Shown piece by piece: positions 17,149-26,427 of a stretch of DNA of 64,000 nt. Position 1 is the first letter of the stretch, and each line of letters begins with the position of its first letter. The DNA is taken from positions 62,001-126,000 of the forward strand of contig NZ_FWFL01000002.1 of the NCBI RefSeq assembly GCF_900172295.1, in the 5' to 3' direction. Source of the stretch: Roseovarius litorisediminis. GTDB taxonomy: Bacteria; Pseudomonadota; Alphaproteobacteria; Rhodobacterales; Rhodobacteraceae. Made by a program: the position numbers and the translations under genes. Below the pieces are notes generated by a model that saw only the letters and a list, made by a program, of their open reading frames with translations, did no database searches and had not been told where the DNA came from.

Positions 17149-18207
17149 ATGGAAACGCTGCCCAACCGCTACGCCCGGCTTGTCGCCGAAGGTGTGCTGA
17201 CGCCTGACCCTGCGCAACAGGCTGTCATGCCCGAGTTCGAACGTATCCGCGAAGCGCTGGGCGAGCCTGTAAAAAAAGGTTGGTTCCGCAAGGCACCCGA
17301 AGCGCCCAAGGGTCTTTATCTTTGGGGCGGGGTCGGTCGGGGTAAATCGATGTTGATGGACATGTTTACCGACACGATCGACGTGCCCAAACGGCGGGTA
17401 CATTTCCATGCTTTCATGCAGGAAATTCACGCTGGCATGCACGCCGCGCGGCAACGCGGCGAGCAGGATGCGCTGGCACCTGTGGCGCGTGATGTGGCGA
17501 AATCCGTACGCTTACTGGCGTTTGATGAAATGCAGATCAGCGACATCACTGATGCGATGATCGTTGGCCGTCTGTTCGAGGCGCTGTTTCAGGCTGGTGT
17601 GGTTGTGGTGACAACCAGCAACCGCATCCCTGACGACCTTTATAAAAACGGTCTGAATCGCCAGTTATTTTTGCCTTTTATCGCACTGCTGAAGGAAAAG
17701 ATGGCGGTGCATGAAATGGTCAGCCCCACCGATTACCGGCAGGATAAACTGGCGAGCGGCCCCAGCTATTTTACGCCGGTGAACGCAGAAACCCGTGCGC
17801 AGGTCGAGTCGGTCTGGCAGGATCTGACCGGCGGGCAAGGCGCGCGTCACGCCCTGATCGTGAACAAACGTGAGCTTGAAATTCCGGCATTTCACAACGG
17901 TGTGGCAAGGGCATCGTTTTATGACCTGTGCGGTAAACCATTGGGCCCGGCAGATTTTCTGGCACTGGCCGATGCGGTGCGGGTACTGGTTCTGGAAAAC
18001 ATACCACAACTCGGCCGCTCGAACTTTAACGAAGCCAAACGGTTTGTCACCCTGATCGACGCGTTATACGAAGCCCAAGTGAGGCTGATTTGTTCAGCCG
18101 CTGCGGCACCGGAATACCTGTATGTCGAGGGCGAAGGCACGTTTGAATTCGAACGTACTGCCAGCCGATTACGCGAAATGCAGTCCGAAGGCTGGGGGCA
18201 GCCCTAG
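17149..18207 (+). CDS. zapE: Cell division protein ZapE (AFG1-like ATPase)
   Basis: This 352-residue AAA-like ATPase has Walker A at residues 60-67 (GGVGRGKS), Walker B LLAFDEMQ, and the family block DITDAMIVGRLFEALF. ZapE acts at the septum and modulates Z-ring assembly; mitochondrial AFG1/LACE1 is its relative. Length agrees with the family (about 350-375). The ATG at 17149 opens METLPNRYARLV, a typical family start, although no strong ribosome site is seen. It appears to be a single-gene unit ended by the hairpin at 18264-18279. Confidence 0.92.
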   Translation: METLPNRYARLVAEGVLTPDPAQQAVMPEFERIREALGEPVKKGWFRKAPEAPKGLYLWGGVGRGKSMLMDMFTDTIDVPKRRVHFHAFMQEIHAGMHAARQRGEQDALAPVARDVAKSVRLLAFDEMQISDITDAMIVGRLFEALFQAGVVVVTTSNRIPDDLYKNGLNRQLFLPFIALLKEKMAVHEMVSPTDYRQDKLASGPSYFTPVNAETRAQVESVWQDLTGGQGARHALIVNKRELEIPAFHNGVARASFYDLCGKPLGPADFLALADAVRVLVLENIPQLGRSNFNEAKRFVTLIDALYEAQVRLICSAAAAPEYLYVEGEGTFEFERTASRLREMQSEGWGQP

Positions 18208-18263
18208 GGCGTTTCTTGTAGGAGCACCCTAGTTTTGCAGGAGCCCAATCCAAAAAACAAAGC

Positions 18264-18284
18264 GTGCGCGAATGCGCACTCCGT
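18264..18284. terminator. Terminator-like hairpin between zapE and the amidotransferase gene
   Basis: GTGCGC (18264-18269) pairs with GCGCAC (18274-18279) around GAAT; TTTT follows at 18283 on the plus strand and, on the minus strand, a T-rich tract from the run of A at 18251-18260. It lies between convergent genes and could serve both. Confidence 0.6.
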
Positions 18285-18306
18285 TTTAAAAAACCACCTT
18301 TGCGGT

Positions 18307-19026
18307 TCAGGTTTTCGCGGTGGCCTGCAGCCAGTTGATATAAAGCCGCTCGGCCATGTTGTTGAACGTGTCCATTTGTTCCGCGCAGGCGGCATCGAAG
18401 GCCGCAACAGCGCCTTTGCCCATCGCTGTTTCCAACGCACCGGCATATTCAGGAATGTCTGCCCAGTTCTTGACGGTGTCGGATTCAATCTCGATGTGGA
18501 ATTGCATTGAAAAGGCCCGCGTGCCCCATTTCATTGCCTGCACCGTGCAGGCGGGCGATGTGGCCAATACCTGAGCCCCGGCAGGCAGTTTGGTGATCTC
18601 GGCCGAGTGCCACTGCAGCGCATCAAACCGTTCCGGTATGCCGTCGAAAAGCACACCTGTGGCGCCGGTCTCGGTCAGTTGCACTTCCAAAACACCAATC
18701 TCGGGCGTCTCAGATTTTCCAACTTCTCCACCCAAGGCCTCGGCCAGCAGCTGATGACCAAGGCACAGCCCCAGGAATGGCAGGCCTTTTTCTTCCACCG
18801 CCTCGCGGATCAGGGCCTTTTCGTCTTTCAGCCAGGGGTGTGCATCCTCTTGCCATACATCCATCGGGCCGCCCAGAACCCAAAGCGCGTCATAGCCTTC
18901 CAACGGGGGTAACGTCTCACCTTCGTCCAGCTCAATCGCATCCCACGTATGGCCATCTTCGGCCAGAAACTGGCGGAAAATACCTGGATGTTCGACGCGT
19001 TCATGTTGCAGGACAAGGATGTGCAT
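18307..19026 (-). CDS. Type 1 glutamine amidotransferase (GMP synthase-like class I)
   Basis: A 239-residue class I GATase domain standing alone. The triad is Cys 88 in GLCLGHQ, His 177 and Glu 179 in QFHIE. Free-standing proteins of this kind include gamma-glutamyl-putrescine and guanine-pathway amidotransferases, and many have no known partner. Length and layout (VLGGPMDVW near residue 51) match the COG0518 'GMP synthase-like' group. It stands as a single gene between zapE and the GlxA-type regulator; no synthetase domain is near. Confidence 0.85.
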   Translation of the reverse strand: MHILVLQHERVEHPGIFRQFLAEDGHTWDAIELDEGETLPPLEGYDALWVLGGPMDVWQEDAHPWLKDEKALIREAVEEKGLPFLGLCLGHQLLAEALGGEVGKSETPEIGVLEVQLTETGATGVLFDGIPERFDALQWHSAEITKLPAGAQVLATSPACTVQAMKWGTRAFSMQFHIEIESDTVKNWADIPEYAGALETAMGKGAVAAFDAACAEQMDTFNNMAERLYINWLQATAKT

Positions 19027-19085
19027 GGGGGCCTCCGAAAGTTTGTGCCGACCCTAGGCCGGGTCGCAGGGCCATGGCAAGTACC

Positions 19086-20045
19086 CTATCGGTAACGCGA
19101 CGGCGGTTGTCGGAAATGCCCGGAATAGACCCGGCTGAAATGGGAAGAACTGGCAAATCCTGTGGCCAGCGCGATCTCGGTCAGGGACAAAGGTGAGTTC
19201 CGTAAAAGGCTTTGTGCCTTGTCCAACCGCAAGTCACGGTAATAGCCCATGGTCGACCGCCCCAGCTTTTCGCGAAAAAGGCGGTTTAGTTGGCGCGCGG
19301 ACAAGCTGGCAATCTTGGCCAGATCATCCAGAGTCAGTAGTTCGGCAACATGGGTTTCCATCGCTTCAACCGCATCAAGAATGGCGGCGTTGTTTGAGCC
19401 AACCCGCTCTACCAACCCTGATCGCTGCGGGTCGCCCGAAGGGCGGATTTCGGTATGCAGATACCAGTCACTGACCAACCGGGCAAAAGGGGCGCCGTGA
19501 TGGCGGGCAATCAGGGCGTGCATCAGGTCGATGGGGGCGGTGCCACCCGCACAGGTCACGCGGTCCCGGTCGATGACAAAAAGCGACCGTTCGATCAGCA
19601 GATGGGGTGAAATTTCGGCCAGGGCCCCAACGTGTTCCCAATGTACGGTCATCCTTCGGCCGTTCATCAGACCGGCACGCGCCAGAATGATCGGCCCGCC
19701 CGAGACACCGCCCAACTGAACGCCGGATCGGGCTGTGCGGGCCAGAAAATTAATGACCCCCCGGTTATTATAGAGCGTCGGATCGCCACCGGCGACGACA
19801 AACAGGTAGTCAAGTTTGAGTTCATCAGAGATGGTGGCCTGAGGCGTGATTGTAGCAGCACCGGAACTACCAATCGGTGCCATCGAGGTGCTGATATTAA
19901 TCATCTCATATAGTGGCCGTCGGGCCAGAAGATTTGCGGCGCGCATCGGCTCAACCAATGACGCATAGGACATAAGCGCAAAGCCTTCGATCGGCAGAAT
20001 GCCGATTCGGCGGGTGACAATAGAGTTTGTACCAATCTTGTCCAT
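19086..20045 (-). CDS. GlxA-family AraC-type transcriptional regulator (GbdR/SouR-like)
   Basis: A 319-residue regulator with an N-terminal DJ-1/PfpI-like ligand domain (residues 1-190, including VVAGGDPTLYN) and a C-terminal AraC double helix-turn-helix (about 225-319, LDDLAKIASLSARQLNRLF and ATGFASSSHFSRVY). GbdR and SouR of Pseudomonas, which sense glycine betaine/dimethylglycine or sarcosine, have this architecture. It is divergent from soxBDAG with an 88-base gap, so activation of the sarcosine oxidase operon is likely by context. The effector is not visible in the sequence. Confidence 0.88.
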   Translation of the reverse strand: MDKIGTNSIVTRRIGILPIEGFALMSYASLVEPMRAANLLARRPLYEMINISTSMAPIGSSGAATITPQATISDELKLDYLFVVAGGDPTLYNNRGVINFLARTARSGVQLGGVSGGPIILARAGLMNGRRMTVHWEHVGALAEISPHLLIERSLFVIDRDRVTCAGGTAPIDLMHALIARHHGAPFARLVSDWYLHTEIRPSGDPQRSGLVERVGSNNAAILDAVEAMETHVAELLTLDDLAKIASLSARQLNRLFREKLGRSTMGYYRDLRLDKAQSLLRNSPLSLTEIALATGFASSSHFSRVYSGHFRQPPSRYR

Positions 20046-20133
20046 TTTGGTAATGTATACGGCTATTTTGTGAAAGTCTATTTCTCCGGAAGAAGCGACA
20101 GTTGTGTTTAGCTATTTTCGGGGATGCATGCCA

Positions 20134-21384
20134 ATGCGCTACTCAGCGTTTAAGATTTTCAGTCAGGGCCTTACTGGCAACAAGGGTTGGAAACCGGTTT
20201 GGCGCGAACCAGACCCCAAGCCGGAATACGATATCGTGATTGTAGGTGCCGGTGGGCATGGCCTGAGTACGGCGTATTATCTGGCCAAAGAATATGGCAT
20301 GCGCAATATCGCTGTCGTTGAAAAAGGCTGGCTTGGATCGGGAAATATCGGGCGAAATACCACGATCATCCGCTCAAACTATCTGTTGCCGGGCAACGAG
20401 CCGTTTTACGAGATGTCGCTGAAGCTGTGGGAAGGGTTGGAGCAGGACTTCAACTATAACGCCATGGTCAGCCAGCGCTCGATTCTGAACCTTGTGCACT
20501 CGGACGCGCAGCGCGATGCGTTCATCCGGCGCGGCAATGCGATGTTTCTGGCAGGCGCTGATGCGGAATATGCCACGGCCGAGCAACTGCGGGCCGAGTT
20601 ACCTTTCCTGAATTACGACAACGCGCGTTTTCCAATCAAGGGCGGGTTGTTCCAGCGGCGAGGCGGCACCGTGCGCCACGATGCGGTGGCTTGGGGCTAT
20701 GCGCGCGGTGCGGACGAACGCGGCGTTGATATCATCCAGAATTGCGAAGTCACCGGCTTTGATATCGAGAACGGCAAATGCCGTGGCGTGCAAACCTCGC
20801 GCGGGGCGATCCGCGCCAAGAAGGTCGCGGTTTGTGTCGCAGGATCTAGTGGTCGCGTGATGGCCATGGCAGGCATGCGCCTGCCGATCGAAAGCCATGT
20901 TTTGCAGGCTTTCGTCACCGAAGGCTTGAAGCCCGTCCTCCCAGGGGTGATCACCTTCGGTGCCGGCCATTTTTACGTTAGCCAATCCGACAAAGGCGGT
21001 TTGGTCTTTGGCGGTGATATCGACGGCTATAATACCTACGCCCAACGCGGCAACCTGCCGGTGGTCGAGGATGTGGCCGAGGGCGGCATGGCGATCATGC
21101 CGATGATTGGCCGCGCCCGTCTGCTGCGCAGTTGGGGCGGGATCATGGACATGTCGATGGATGGCTCACCCTTTATCGACAAGACCCATATCGAGGGCCT
21201 CTTTTTCAACGGTGGCTGGTGCTACGGCGGGTTCAAGGCCACGCCTGCATCCGGTTTCTGTTACGCCCATCTGCTGGCAAAGGGCGAACCGCACCCGGTG
21301 GCCACACAAATGCGGCTGGACCGGTTCAAGCGCGGTAATCTGATTGACGAAAAAGGGCAGGGCAACCAGCCCAACCTGCATTGA
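20134..21384 (+). CDS. soxB: Sarcosine oxidase beta subunit
   Basis: A 416-residue flavoprotein, the catalytic subunit of heterotetrameric sarcosine oxidase, which demethylates N-methylglycine to glycine. The FAD motif is IVIVGAGGHGLSTAYYLA near residue 35. The RHDAVAW segment, with His at about 182, corresponds to the histidine that binds FMN covalently in the Corynebacterium enzyme. Start options are ATG 20134 (MRYSAFKIF, the usual family opening, 10 bases after GGGGA), 20128 and GTG 20104. It opens a four-gene operon in the order B-D-A-G. Confidence 0.93.
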   Translation: MRYSAFKIFSQGLTGNKGWKPVWREPDPKPEYDIVIVGAGGHGLSTAYYLAKEYGMRNIAVVEKGWLGSGNIGRNTTIIRSNYLLPGNEPFYEMSLKLWEGLEQDFNYNAMVSQRSILNLVHSDAQRDAFIRRGNAMFLAGADAEYATAEQLRAELPFLNYDNARFPIKGGLFQRRGGTVRHDAVAWGYARGADERGVDIIQNCEVTGFDIENGKCRGVQTSRGAIRAKKVAVCVAGSSGRVMAMAGMRLPIESHVLQAFVTEGLKPVLPGVITFGAGHFYVSQSDKGGLVFGGDIDGYNTYAQRGNLPVVEDVAEGGMAIMPMIGRARLLRSWGGIMDMSMDGSPFIDKTHIEGLFFNGGWCYGGFKATPASGFCYAHLLAKGEPHPVATQMRLDRFKRGNLIDEKGQGNQPNLH

Positions 21385-21397
21385 GGAGGGACAGGAC

Positions 21398-21685
21398 ATG
21401 ATTATCAACCATCCGTTGCTTGGCCCCCGCGATGCGGCTGAGTTTGTTTATCTGGGCGACGCAAGCCTGATCGACCGGCCGGACTGGCAGGCCGAAGACG
21501 CGGCGGAGGCGTTCTACGAGTACGGCTATCTGCGTGACAACCCGGCAGGTCAGCATCAGGAGCTTTGGTATCACGAACAGGGCGACCGGTCGTGGCTGGT
21601 GGTGACGCGCGATACGCTGACACACGAGATTTCAAAGGTTGAAATGGCCCGCGATGTGGCGCGCAGCAGGGGGCGCAGCAAATGA
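21398..21685 (+). CDS. soxD: Sarcosine oxidase delta subunit lacking zinc cysteines
   Basis: A 95-residue delta subunit starting MIINHPLLGPRDAAEF. The GPRD-x-x-EF and LRDNPAG segments, and the end VTRDTLTHEI, place it firmly in the family. In the Corynebacterium enzyme zinc is held by Cys6, Cys9, His59 and Cys63; here the first two positions read H and L (NHPLLG) and the last reads Asp (HEQGDRSW), and only the histidine remains. So zinc binding is probably lost. GAGGAGGG precedes the ATG. The stop overlaps the soxA start (ATGA). Confidence 0.9.
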   Translation: MIINHPLLGPRDAAEFVYLGDASLIDRPDWQAEDAAEAFYEYGYLRDNPAGQHQELWYHEQGDRSWLVVTRDTLTHEISKVEMARDVARSRGRSK

Positions 21686-24630
21686 GCCAGACAAACCGGA
21701 TCAAAGGCGGGTTGATCGACCGCAATCAGGTGATGAACTTTACCTTCAACGGCAAGGCGATGCAGGGCCATGCGGGTGATACGCTGGCCTCGGCGCTGTT
21801 GGCGAATGGTCAGCGCCTGGTGGGACGGTCGTTCAAATATCACCGCCCGCGCGGCATTTTCACCGCCGGATCAGAAGAGCCGAATGCGCTGGTTCAGCTG
21901 CGCTCGGGGGCTTATCAAGAGCCCAATACGCGAGCCACGGTGGCCGAACTTTTCGATGGCCTGACCGCAACCAGCCAGAACCATCGCGGATCGCTCGAGT
22001 TCGATCTGATGGCGGTGACCGATTTGATGGCACCATTCCTGTCAGCGGGCTTCTACTATAAAACCTTCATGTGGCCGCGGGCATTCTGGGAAAAGCTGTA
22101 CGAGCCGATGATCCGCAAGTCGGCGGGTCTTGGCAGCCTGTCGATGGAGGAAGACCCCGACAGTTACGACAAGGGCTTTGTGCATTGCGATCTGCTGGTG
22201 ATTGGCGCAGGGCCGTCGGGCCTGTCTGCGGCGCTGGCCGCAGGGCGCGCCGGGGCAAGGGTTGTTCTGGCGGATGAGGATTTCACCCCCGGCGGGCGGC
22301 TCAATGCCGAAACGCTTGAGGTCGATGGCACGGCCGGTGCCGATTGGGCCGCGCAGGCAATAGCCGAGCTGGCGGCGATGGATAACGTGCGGATTATGAC
22401 CCGCACAACGGTTTACGGTGCCTATGATCACGGGATTTACGGCGCGCTGGAAAGATGCACCGATCATCTGGCCAGCTCAGGTGGCAAGCCGCGGCAAATC
22501 CTGTGGCGGATCTATTCCAAACGGGCGGTTCTGGCGGCAGGTTCAACCGAGCGGCCGATTGCCTTTGGCAACAACGACCGCCCTGGTGTGATGCTGGCGG
22601 GGGCCGTTCGGACCTATGCCAACCGCTACGGTGTGACACCCGGCCAGCAGGTTGCAGTGTTCACTAACAACGATGACGGTTGGCGCACCGCCGCCGATCT
22701 GGCGGCTAATGGGGTTGCGATCAACGCGATCATCGACACCCGTGATGCACCGGCTGTCTGCGACGTGCCCGGCGCGCGTCATATCCGCAATGCGGCGGTG
22801 GTCGATACCGTGGGCCGCAAAGGCCTAAAATCCGTCACGCTGACAGACGGGCAGGTCATTCCGGTGGATTGTCTGGCGGTTTCGGGCGGGTGGAGCCCAA
22901 ATGTGCACCTGACCTGCCACCAACGTGGCCGCCCCACCTGGCGCGAAGATATCTGCGCCTTTGTGCCGGGGGCCGATCTGCCACCGGGCATGGCCGTGGC
23001 AGGCGCTGCCAACGGCTCGATGACGCTGGCCGCCGCCCTGACCGAAGGTCGCGCCGTTGCCAATGCGCAGATCAAGGCACTGGGTATGACCCCATCGCGC
23101 AAGGCAGCACCCAAGGCCGAGGACGAGCCCCGCGATTGCGCGCCGTTCTGGCATGTCGGCGAAAGCAAAAACCGCGCCTGGCTGGATCTGCAGAACGATG
23201 TCACCGTCAAGGACGTGAAACAAAGCTACCGCGAGGGCTTTCGCTCGGTTGAGCATCTCAAACGCTACACCACGCTTGGCATGGCCACCGATCAAGGCAA
23301 AACCGCCAATATCCCCGCTTTGGCGATCATGGCGGAATGTACCGGCAAGACGTTGCAGGACACTGGCACCACCATTTTCCGCCCGCCGTATACGCCTGTG
23401 CCGCTTGGCGCCCTGGGTGGTCGGTCGCGGGGCAAGGATTTCCGCCCCTACCGCCTGACTCCCAGCCACAAATGGGCCAGTGAAAATGGCGCCACCTTTG
23501 TTGAGGTCGGCAACTGGCTGCGCGCGCAGTGGTACGCCCGCCCCGGTGAGCAGGGCTGGCGCGACAGTGTCGACCGCGAGGTTGAAATGACCCGCAATTC
23601 GGTGGGCATCTGCGACGTGACAACGCTGGGCAAGATCGACGTGCAGGGCAAGGACGCCGCCGAATTCCTTAACAAGGTCTATGCCAACGGCTTTGCCAAA
23701 CTGGCTGTGGGCAAGGTGCGCTATGGGCTGATGCTGCGCGAGGATGGTATCTGCTATGACGATGGTACCACCGCGCGGATGGGCGAGAACCACTATGTGA
23801 TGACCACGACCACTGCCAATGCGGTGCTGGTGTTCCGCCGGATGGAATTTGCCCGTCAGTGCCTGTGGCCAGATCTGGATGTACATCTGATTTCCACCAC
23901 CGATGGCTGGGCGCAGTTTGCCGTGGCAGGCCCCAATGCGCGCAACCTGCTGCGCAAGGTGATTGACGCAGGTCACGACATCTCGAACGAGGCGTTTCCC
24001 TTCATGGGCTGTGGCGAGGTCACGGTTTGTGGCGGCATGCCCGCGCGGCTGTTCCGCATCTCGTTTTCGGGCGAGCTGGCTTATGAAATCGCCGTACCTG
24101 CGCGCTATGGCAATTCGATGATGCAGGTCTTGATGGAGGCGGGCAAAGAGTTTGATGCCGTCCCATACGGGACCGAAGCGTTGGGTGTCATGCGGATTGA
24201 AAAGGGCCATGCCGCGGGCAATGAGCTGAATGGCCAGACCACGGCGTATAACCTTGGCATGGGCAAGATGGTCAGCCAAACCAAGGAATGCATCGGCAAT
24301 GTCCTGTCACAGCGGCCCGAGATGCTGCTGGAGGATGCGATCAAGCTGGTGGGTTTCCGCCCGGTGGACCGCAGCCAGAAACTGATTGCCGGGTCGCATT
24401 TCATCACCAAGGGCGATGAGGCCACCATGGCCAACGATCAGGGCTGGATGACCTCGGTGGCCTATAGCCCCAGCCTTGGCCATTCCATCGGCCTTGGGTT
24501 CATCAAAAGCGGCGATACCCGCAAAGGCGAGGTGGTGCGAGCAGTCAGCCCGATCCACGGAACCGAGATCGAGGTTGAGATTGTCTCGGCCCATTTCATT
24601 GATCCGGAAGGGGAACGTTTGCGTGCCTGA
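21682..24630 (+). CDS. soxA: Sarcosine oxidase alpha subunit
   Basis: A 982-residue subunit that binds NAD+ and, by its C-terminal domain, tetrahydrofolate. Domains in order: an N-terminal ferredoxin-like SoxA_N region (residues 1-100, with GDTLASALLANG), a nucleotide-binding flavoprotein-like region from about 173 (VIGAGPSGLSAALAA), and a GcvT-like folate domain from about 580 to the end. The folate domain takes the methyl group as 5,10-methylene-THF; without folate, formaldehyde is released. Length matches the family. Start and stop overlap soxD and soxG, so the operon is translationally coupled. Confidence 0.94.
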   Translation: MSQTNRIKGGLIDRNQVMNFTFNGKAMQGHAGDTLASALLANGQRLVGRSFKYHRPRGIFTAGSEEPNALVQLRSGAYQEPNTRATVAELFDGLTATSQNHRGSLEFDLMAVTDLMAPFLSAGFYYKTFMWPRAFWEKLYEPMIRKSAGLGSLSMEEDPDSYDKGFVHCDLLVIGAGPSGLSAALAAGRAGARVVLADEDFTPGGRLNAETLEVDGTAGADWAAQAIAELAAMDNVRIMTRTTVYGAYDHGIYGALERCTDHLASSGGKPRQILWRIYSKRAVLAAGSTERPIAFGNNDRPGVMLAGAVRTYANRYGVTPGQQVAVFTNNDDGWRTAADLAANGVAINAIIDTRDAPAVCDVPGARHIRNAAVVDTVGRKGLKSVTLTDGQVIPVDCLAVSGGWSPNVHLTCHQRGRPTWREDICAFVPGADLPPGMAVAGAANGSMTLAAALTEGRAVANAQIKALGMTPSRKAAPKAEDEPRDCAPFWHVGESKNRAWLDLQNDVTVKDVKQSYREGFRSVEHLKRYTTLGMATDQGKTANIPALAIMAECTGKTLQDTGTTIFRPPYTPVPLGALGGRSRGKDFRPYRLTPSHKWASENGATFVEVGNWLRAQWYARPGEQGWRDSVDREVEMTRNSVGICDVTTLGKIDVQGKDAAEFLNKVYANGFAKLAVGKVRYGLMLREDGICYDDGTTARMGENHYVMTTTTANAVLVFRRMEFARQCLWPDLDVHLISTTDGWAQFAVAGPNARNLLRKVIDAGHDISNEAFPFMGCGEVTVCGGMPARLFRISFSGELAYEIAVPARYGNSMMQVLMEAGKEFDAVPYGTEALGVMRIEKGHAAGNELNGQTTAYNLGMGKMVSQTKECIGNVLSQRPEMLLEDAIKLVGFRPVDRSQKLIAGSHFITKGDEATMANDQGWMTSVAYSPSLGHSIGLGFIKSGDTRKGEVVRAVSPIHGTEIEVEIVSAHFIDPEGERLRA

Positions 24631-25189
24631 TTATACCCTCACCTCAGCCCCGCCGCTGGCCGGGACCGATATCACGATTGGCGGGGCGCGTCTGACCGCG
24701 CCCGCCGATCTGGCCGTTGTCTCAATTGCGCTGCCCCTGGGCGGCGAAGCGGCGGCACAAAAGGCCATCAAAACCGCCTTTGGCACGGCCCTGCCCGAGG
24801 TGGGTAAATCCGCCATCGGCAAGAACGGCGCGCGGCTGGTGCGGCTTGGCCGCGATCAGGCCTTTGTGCTCTTTATCCATGCCACACCCGACGCCGAGGC
24901 GGTGGTTGCCGCCCGGCTCAAGGGCAAGGCCTATACCACCGACCAGACGGATGTCTGGTGCGCGCTGGAAATCTCAGGTCCGGACAGTCGTGCCGCCCTG
25001 GAACGCATATGTCCGTTGGATCTGCATCCGCAGGCTTTTGCTGTAGATGATGCAGCGCGGACATCAATGGAACACCTGGGCACCTTGACCATTCGCACCG
25101 GCGAAAATGCGTATCTGCTGATGTCCGCCAGTTCATCTGCCGGGTCATTCCTGCATGCCGTCGAGACCTCGATCAAAAATATCAACTGA
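24623..25189 (+). CDS. soxG: Sarcosine oxidase gamma subunit
   Basis: A 188-residue gamma subunit with GcvT-like fold; it helps hold the FMN at the interface with beta. The start is a GTG at 24623 with AAGGGGAA 8 bases upstream, overlapping the end of soxA by eight bases. Recognisable parts are DVWCALEISGPDSRAAL and the C-terminal SAGSFLHAVE. The low sequence conservation of this subunit makes context important: it is the last gene of the B-D-A-G set. Regulator gene 25244 follows after 54 bases. Confidence 0.88.
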   Translation: MPDYTLTSAPPLAGTDITIGGARLTAPADLAVVSIALPLGGEAAAQKAIKTAFGTALPEVGKSAIGKNGARLVRLGRDQAFVLFIHATPDAEAVVAARLKGKAYTTDQTDVWCALEISGPDSRAALERICPLDLHPQAFAVDDAARTSMEHLGTLTIRTGENAYLLMSASSSAGSFLHAVETSIKNIN

Positions 25190-25243
25190 AGGATAACCAG
25201 CGGAAACAGGGCTCCGTGAGATAAAGGGATAGGAAGATCAAAC

Positions 25244-26236
25244 ATGTTTCTTGAGAACCTGCAAACTGACCGGTCCGCTGCATCCAACGCCCTGCATTGT
25301 CGGCGCAGCCTGTCTGGGGATTTTGTATTCCTAAGTCAGAATGACAGTGTGGCTTTCGCTGCAGAGGCCTGTATTGATGTCTTGCGCTCGGCCAATCTGT
25401 TGATCGGGCAAACGTCCTATTCCTGGACCCACCTACAGGGTGAGAATTGCCTGGCCGATGGCCCAGTGTGCGGGCCTGACCAGACTCTTGTCTTGATCGG
25501 CGGCACCGAAAACCCATGGCGACCTGGCGATGCATATCTGCGCGAGCTTCGGTCATGTATCCGCAATGCCGCGCGGGTTTGCGTCGTTGGTGCGGCCATA
25601 TTTGTACCGCTTGCTGCTGGCGTGCTGGGGGCCAAACAGATATCGGTGCATCCCAATTTCCGCCCCGGCGTGCGAGAATGCGGCCGGATGCTGGATATCA
25701 TCGAACGGGCAACCTGCCATCACAAGGCACTGAGCAGTGCCATAAGCCCCACGGCTGCGATCCGGATGATGGTGGAATTGGTCGGTGCTCGAGATGGAGA
25801 ATTTACGCGCTCGGCCTTGTCAAAGTACCTTGGACTGATCGAACCCGAAGAAGAGGGCGTTGCAGGGGAACACTGGCGTTACATGCGTATGGCGCAGGGT
25901 AACATGGTAATAAGTGATGCGCTGCAGATCATGCTGGACCACCTTGAGGATACGCTTTCGGTTGGCCAGATTGCCGATATCCTGGATGTATCGCCCCGCA
26001 AGCTTGAGCGCGGTTTTCGCGACCTGTTGAAACAGACACCGCTGAAAGTTTACCGCGACCTGCGGTTGGATAGGGCACGCAGCCTGCTGGCGCAGACAGC
26101 ATTGCCGATGAATGAGATTTCTGTTGCCTGTGGATTCTCAAACGTGACGCTTATGAAGAAGTGGTTCATCGAAAAATACGGTGAACTGCCCGGACAGGTG
26201 CGGCAGCACGCCTTTGGCGGGGCGCAGGCCGCCTGA
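25244..26236 (+). CDS. GlxA-like AraC-family transcriptional regulator
   Basis: A 330-residue protein with a divergent DJ-1/PfpI-like N-terminal half (VLIGGTENPW near residue 85) and a C-terminal AraC domain (about 235-325; LSVGQIADILDVSPRKLERGF and VACGFSNVTLMKKWF). It follows soxG in the same direction after 54 bases with a weak ribosome site, so it may be the operon's last gene or have its own promoter. It is less like GbdR/SouR than the regulator at 19086-20045. Having one such regulator at each end of the sox operon suggests two inputs, which is inference. Confidence 0.85.
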   Translation: MFLENLQTDRSAASNALHCRRSLSGDFVFLSQNDSVAFAAEACIDVLRSANLLIGQTSYSWTHLQGENCLADGPVCGPDQTLVLIGGTENPWRPGDAYLRELRSCIRNAARVCVVGAAIFVPLAAGVLGAKQISVHPNFRPGVRECGRMLDIIERATCHHKALSSAISPTAAIRMMVELVGARDGEFTRSALSKYLGLIEPEEEGVAGEHWRYMRMAQGNMVISDALQIMLDHLEDTLSVGQIADILDVSPRKLERGFRDLLKQTPLKVYRDLRLDRARSLLAQTALPMNEISVACGFSNVTLMKKWFIEKYGELPGQVRQHAFGGAQAA

Positions 26237-26353
26237 TGTATAGGTCTTTGGGCGGGCGTATCGCGTGCACTTCTTAGCAGCGAAACGCAGCCAGCCACGT
26301 GGGGCAACCACTTGACCCTGACGCAACATAAGCCTATCCCCCAATTCCGGAAC

Positions 26354-26427
26354 GCGGGTATGGTGAAAAGGTATCACGAAAGCTTCCCAAGCTTCAGTTA
26401 CGGGTTCGATTCCCGTTACCCGCTCCA
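26354..26427 (+). tRNA. tRNA-Gly (anticodon CCC)
   Basis: A 74-base cloverleaf can be drawn: acceptor arm 26354-26360 with 26417-26423 (7 bp, perfect), D stem GTG/CAC with GG in its loop, anticodon loop TTCCCAA giving anticodon CCC, T stem ACGGG/CCCGT with loop TTCGATT, discriminator T and genome-encoded CCA at 26425-26427. The first pair of the anticodon stem is A-C, a small irregularity. It reads GGG glycine codons. It borders a low-G+C stretch. Confidence 0.93.

Noticed and set aside
22825..24279. 484-residue open frame antisense to soxA
   Set aside because: Histidine- and arginine-rich shadow composition, no start signal, opposite a fully conserved gene.
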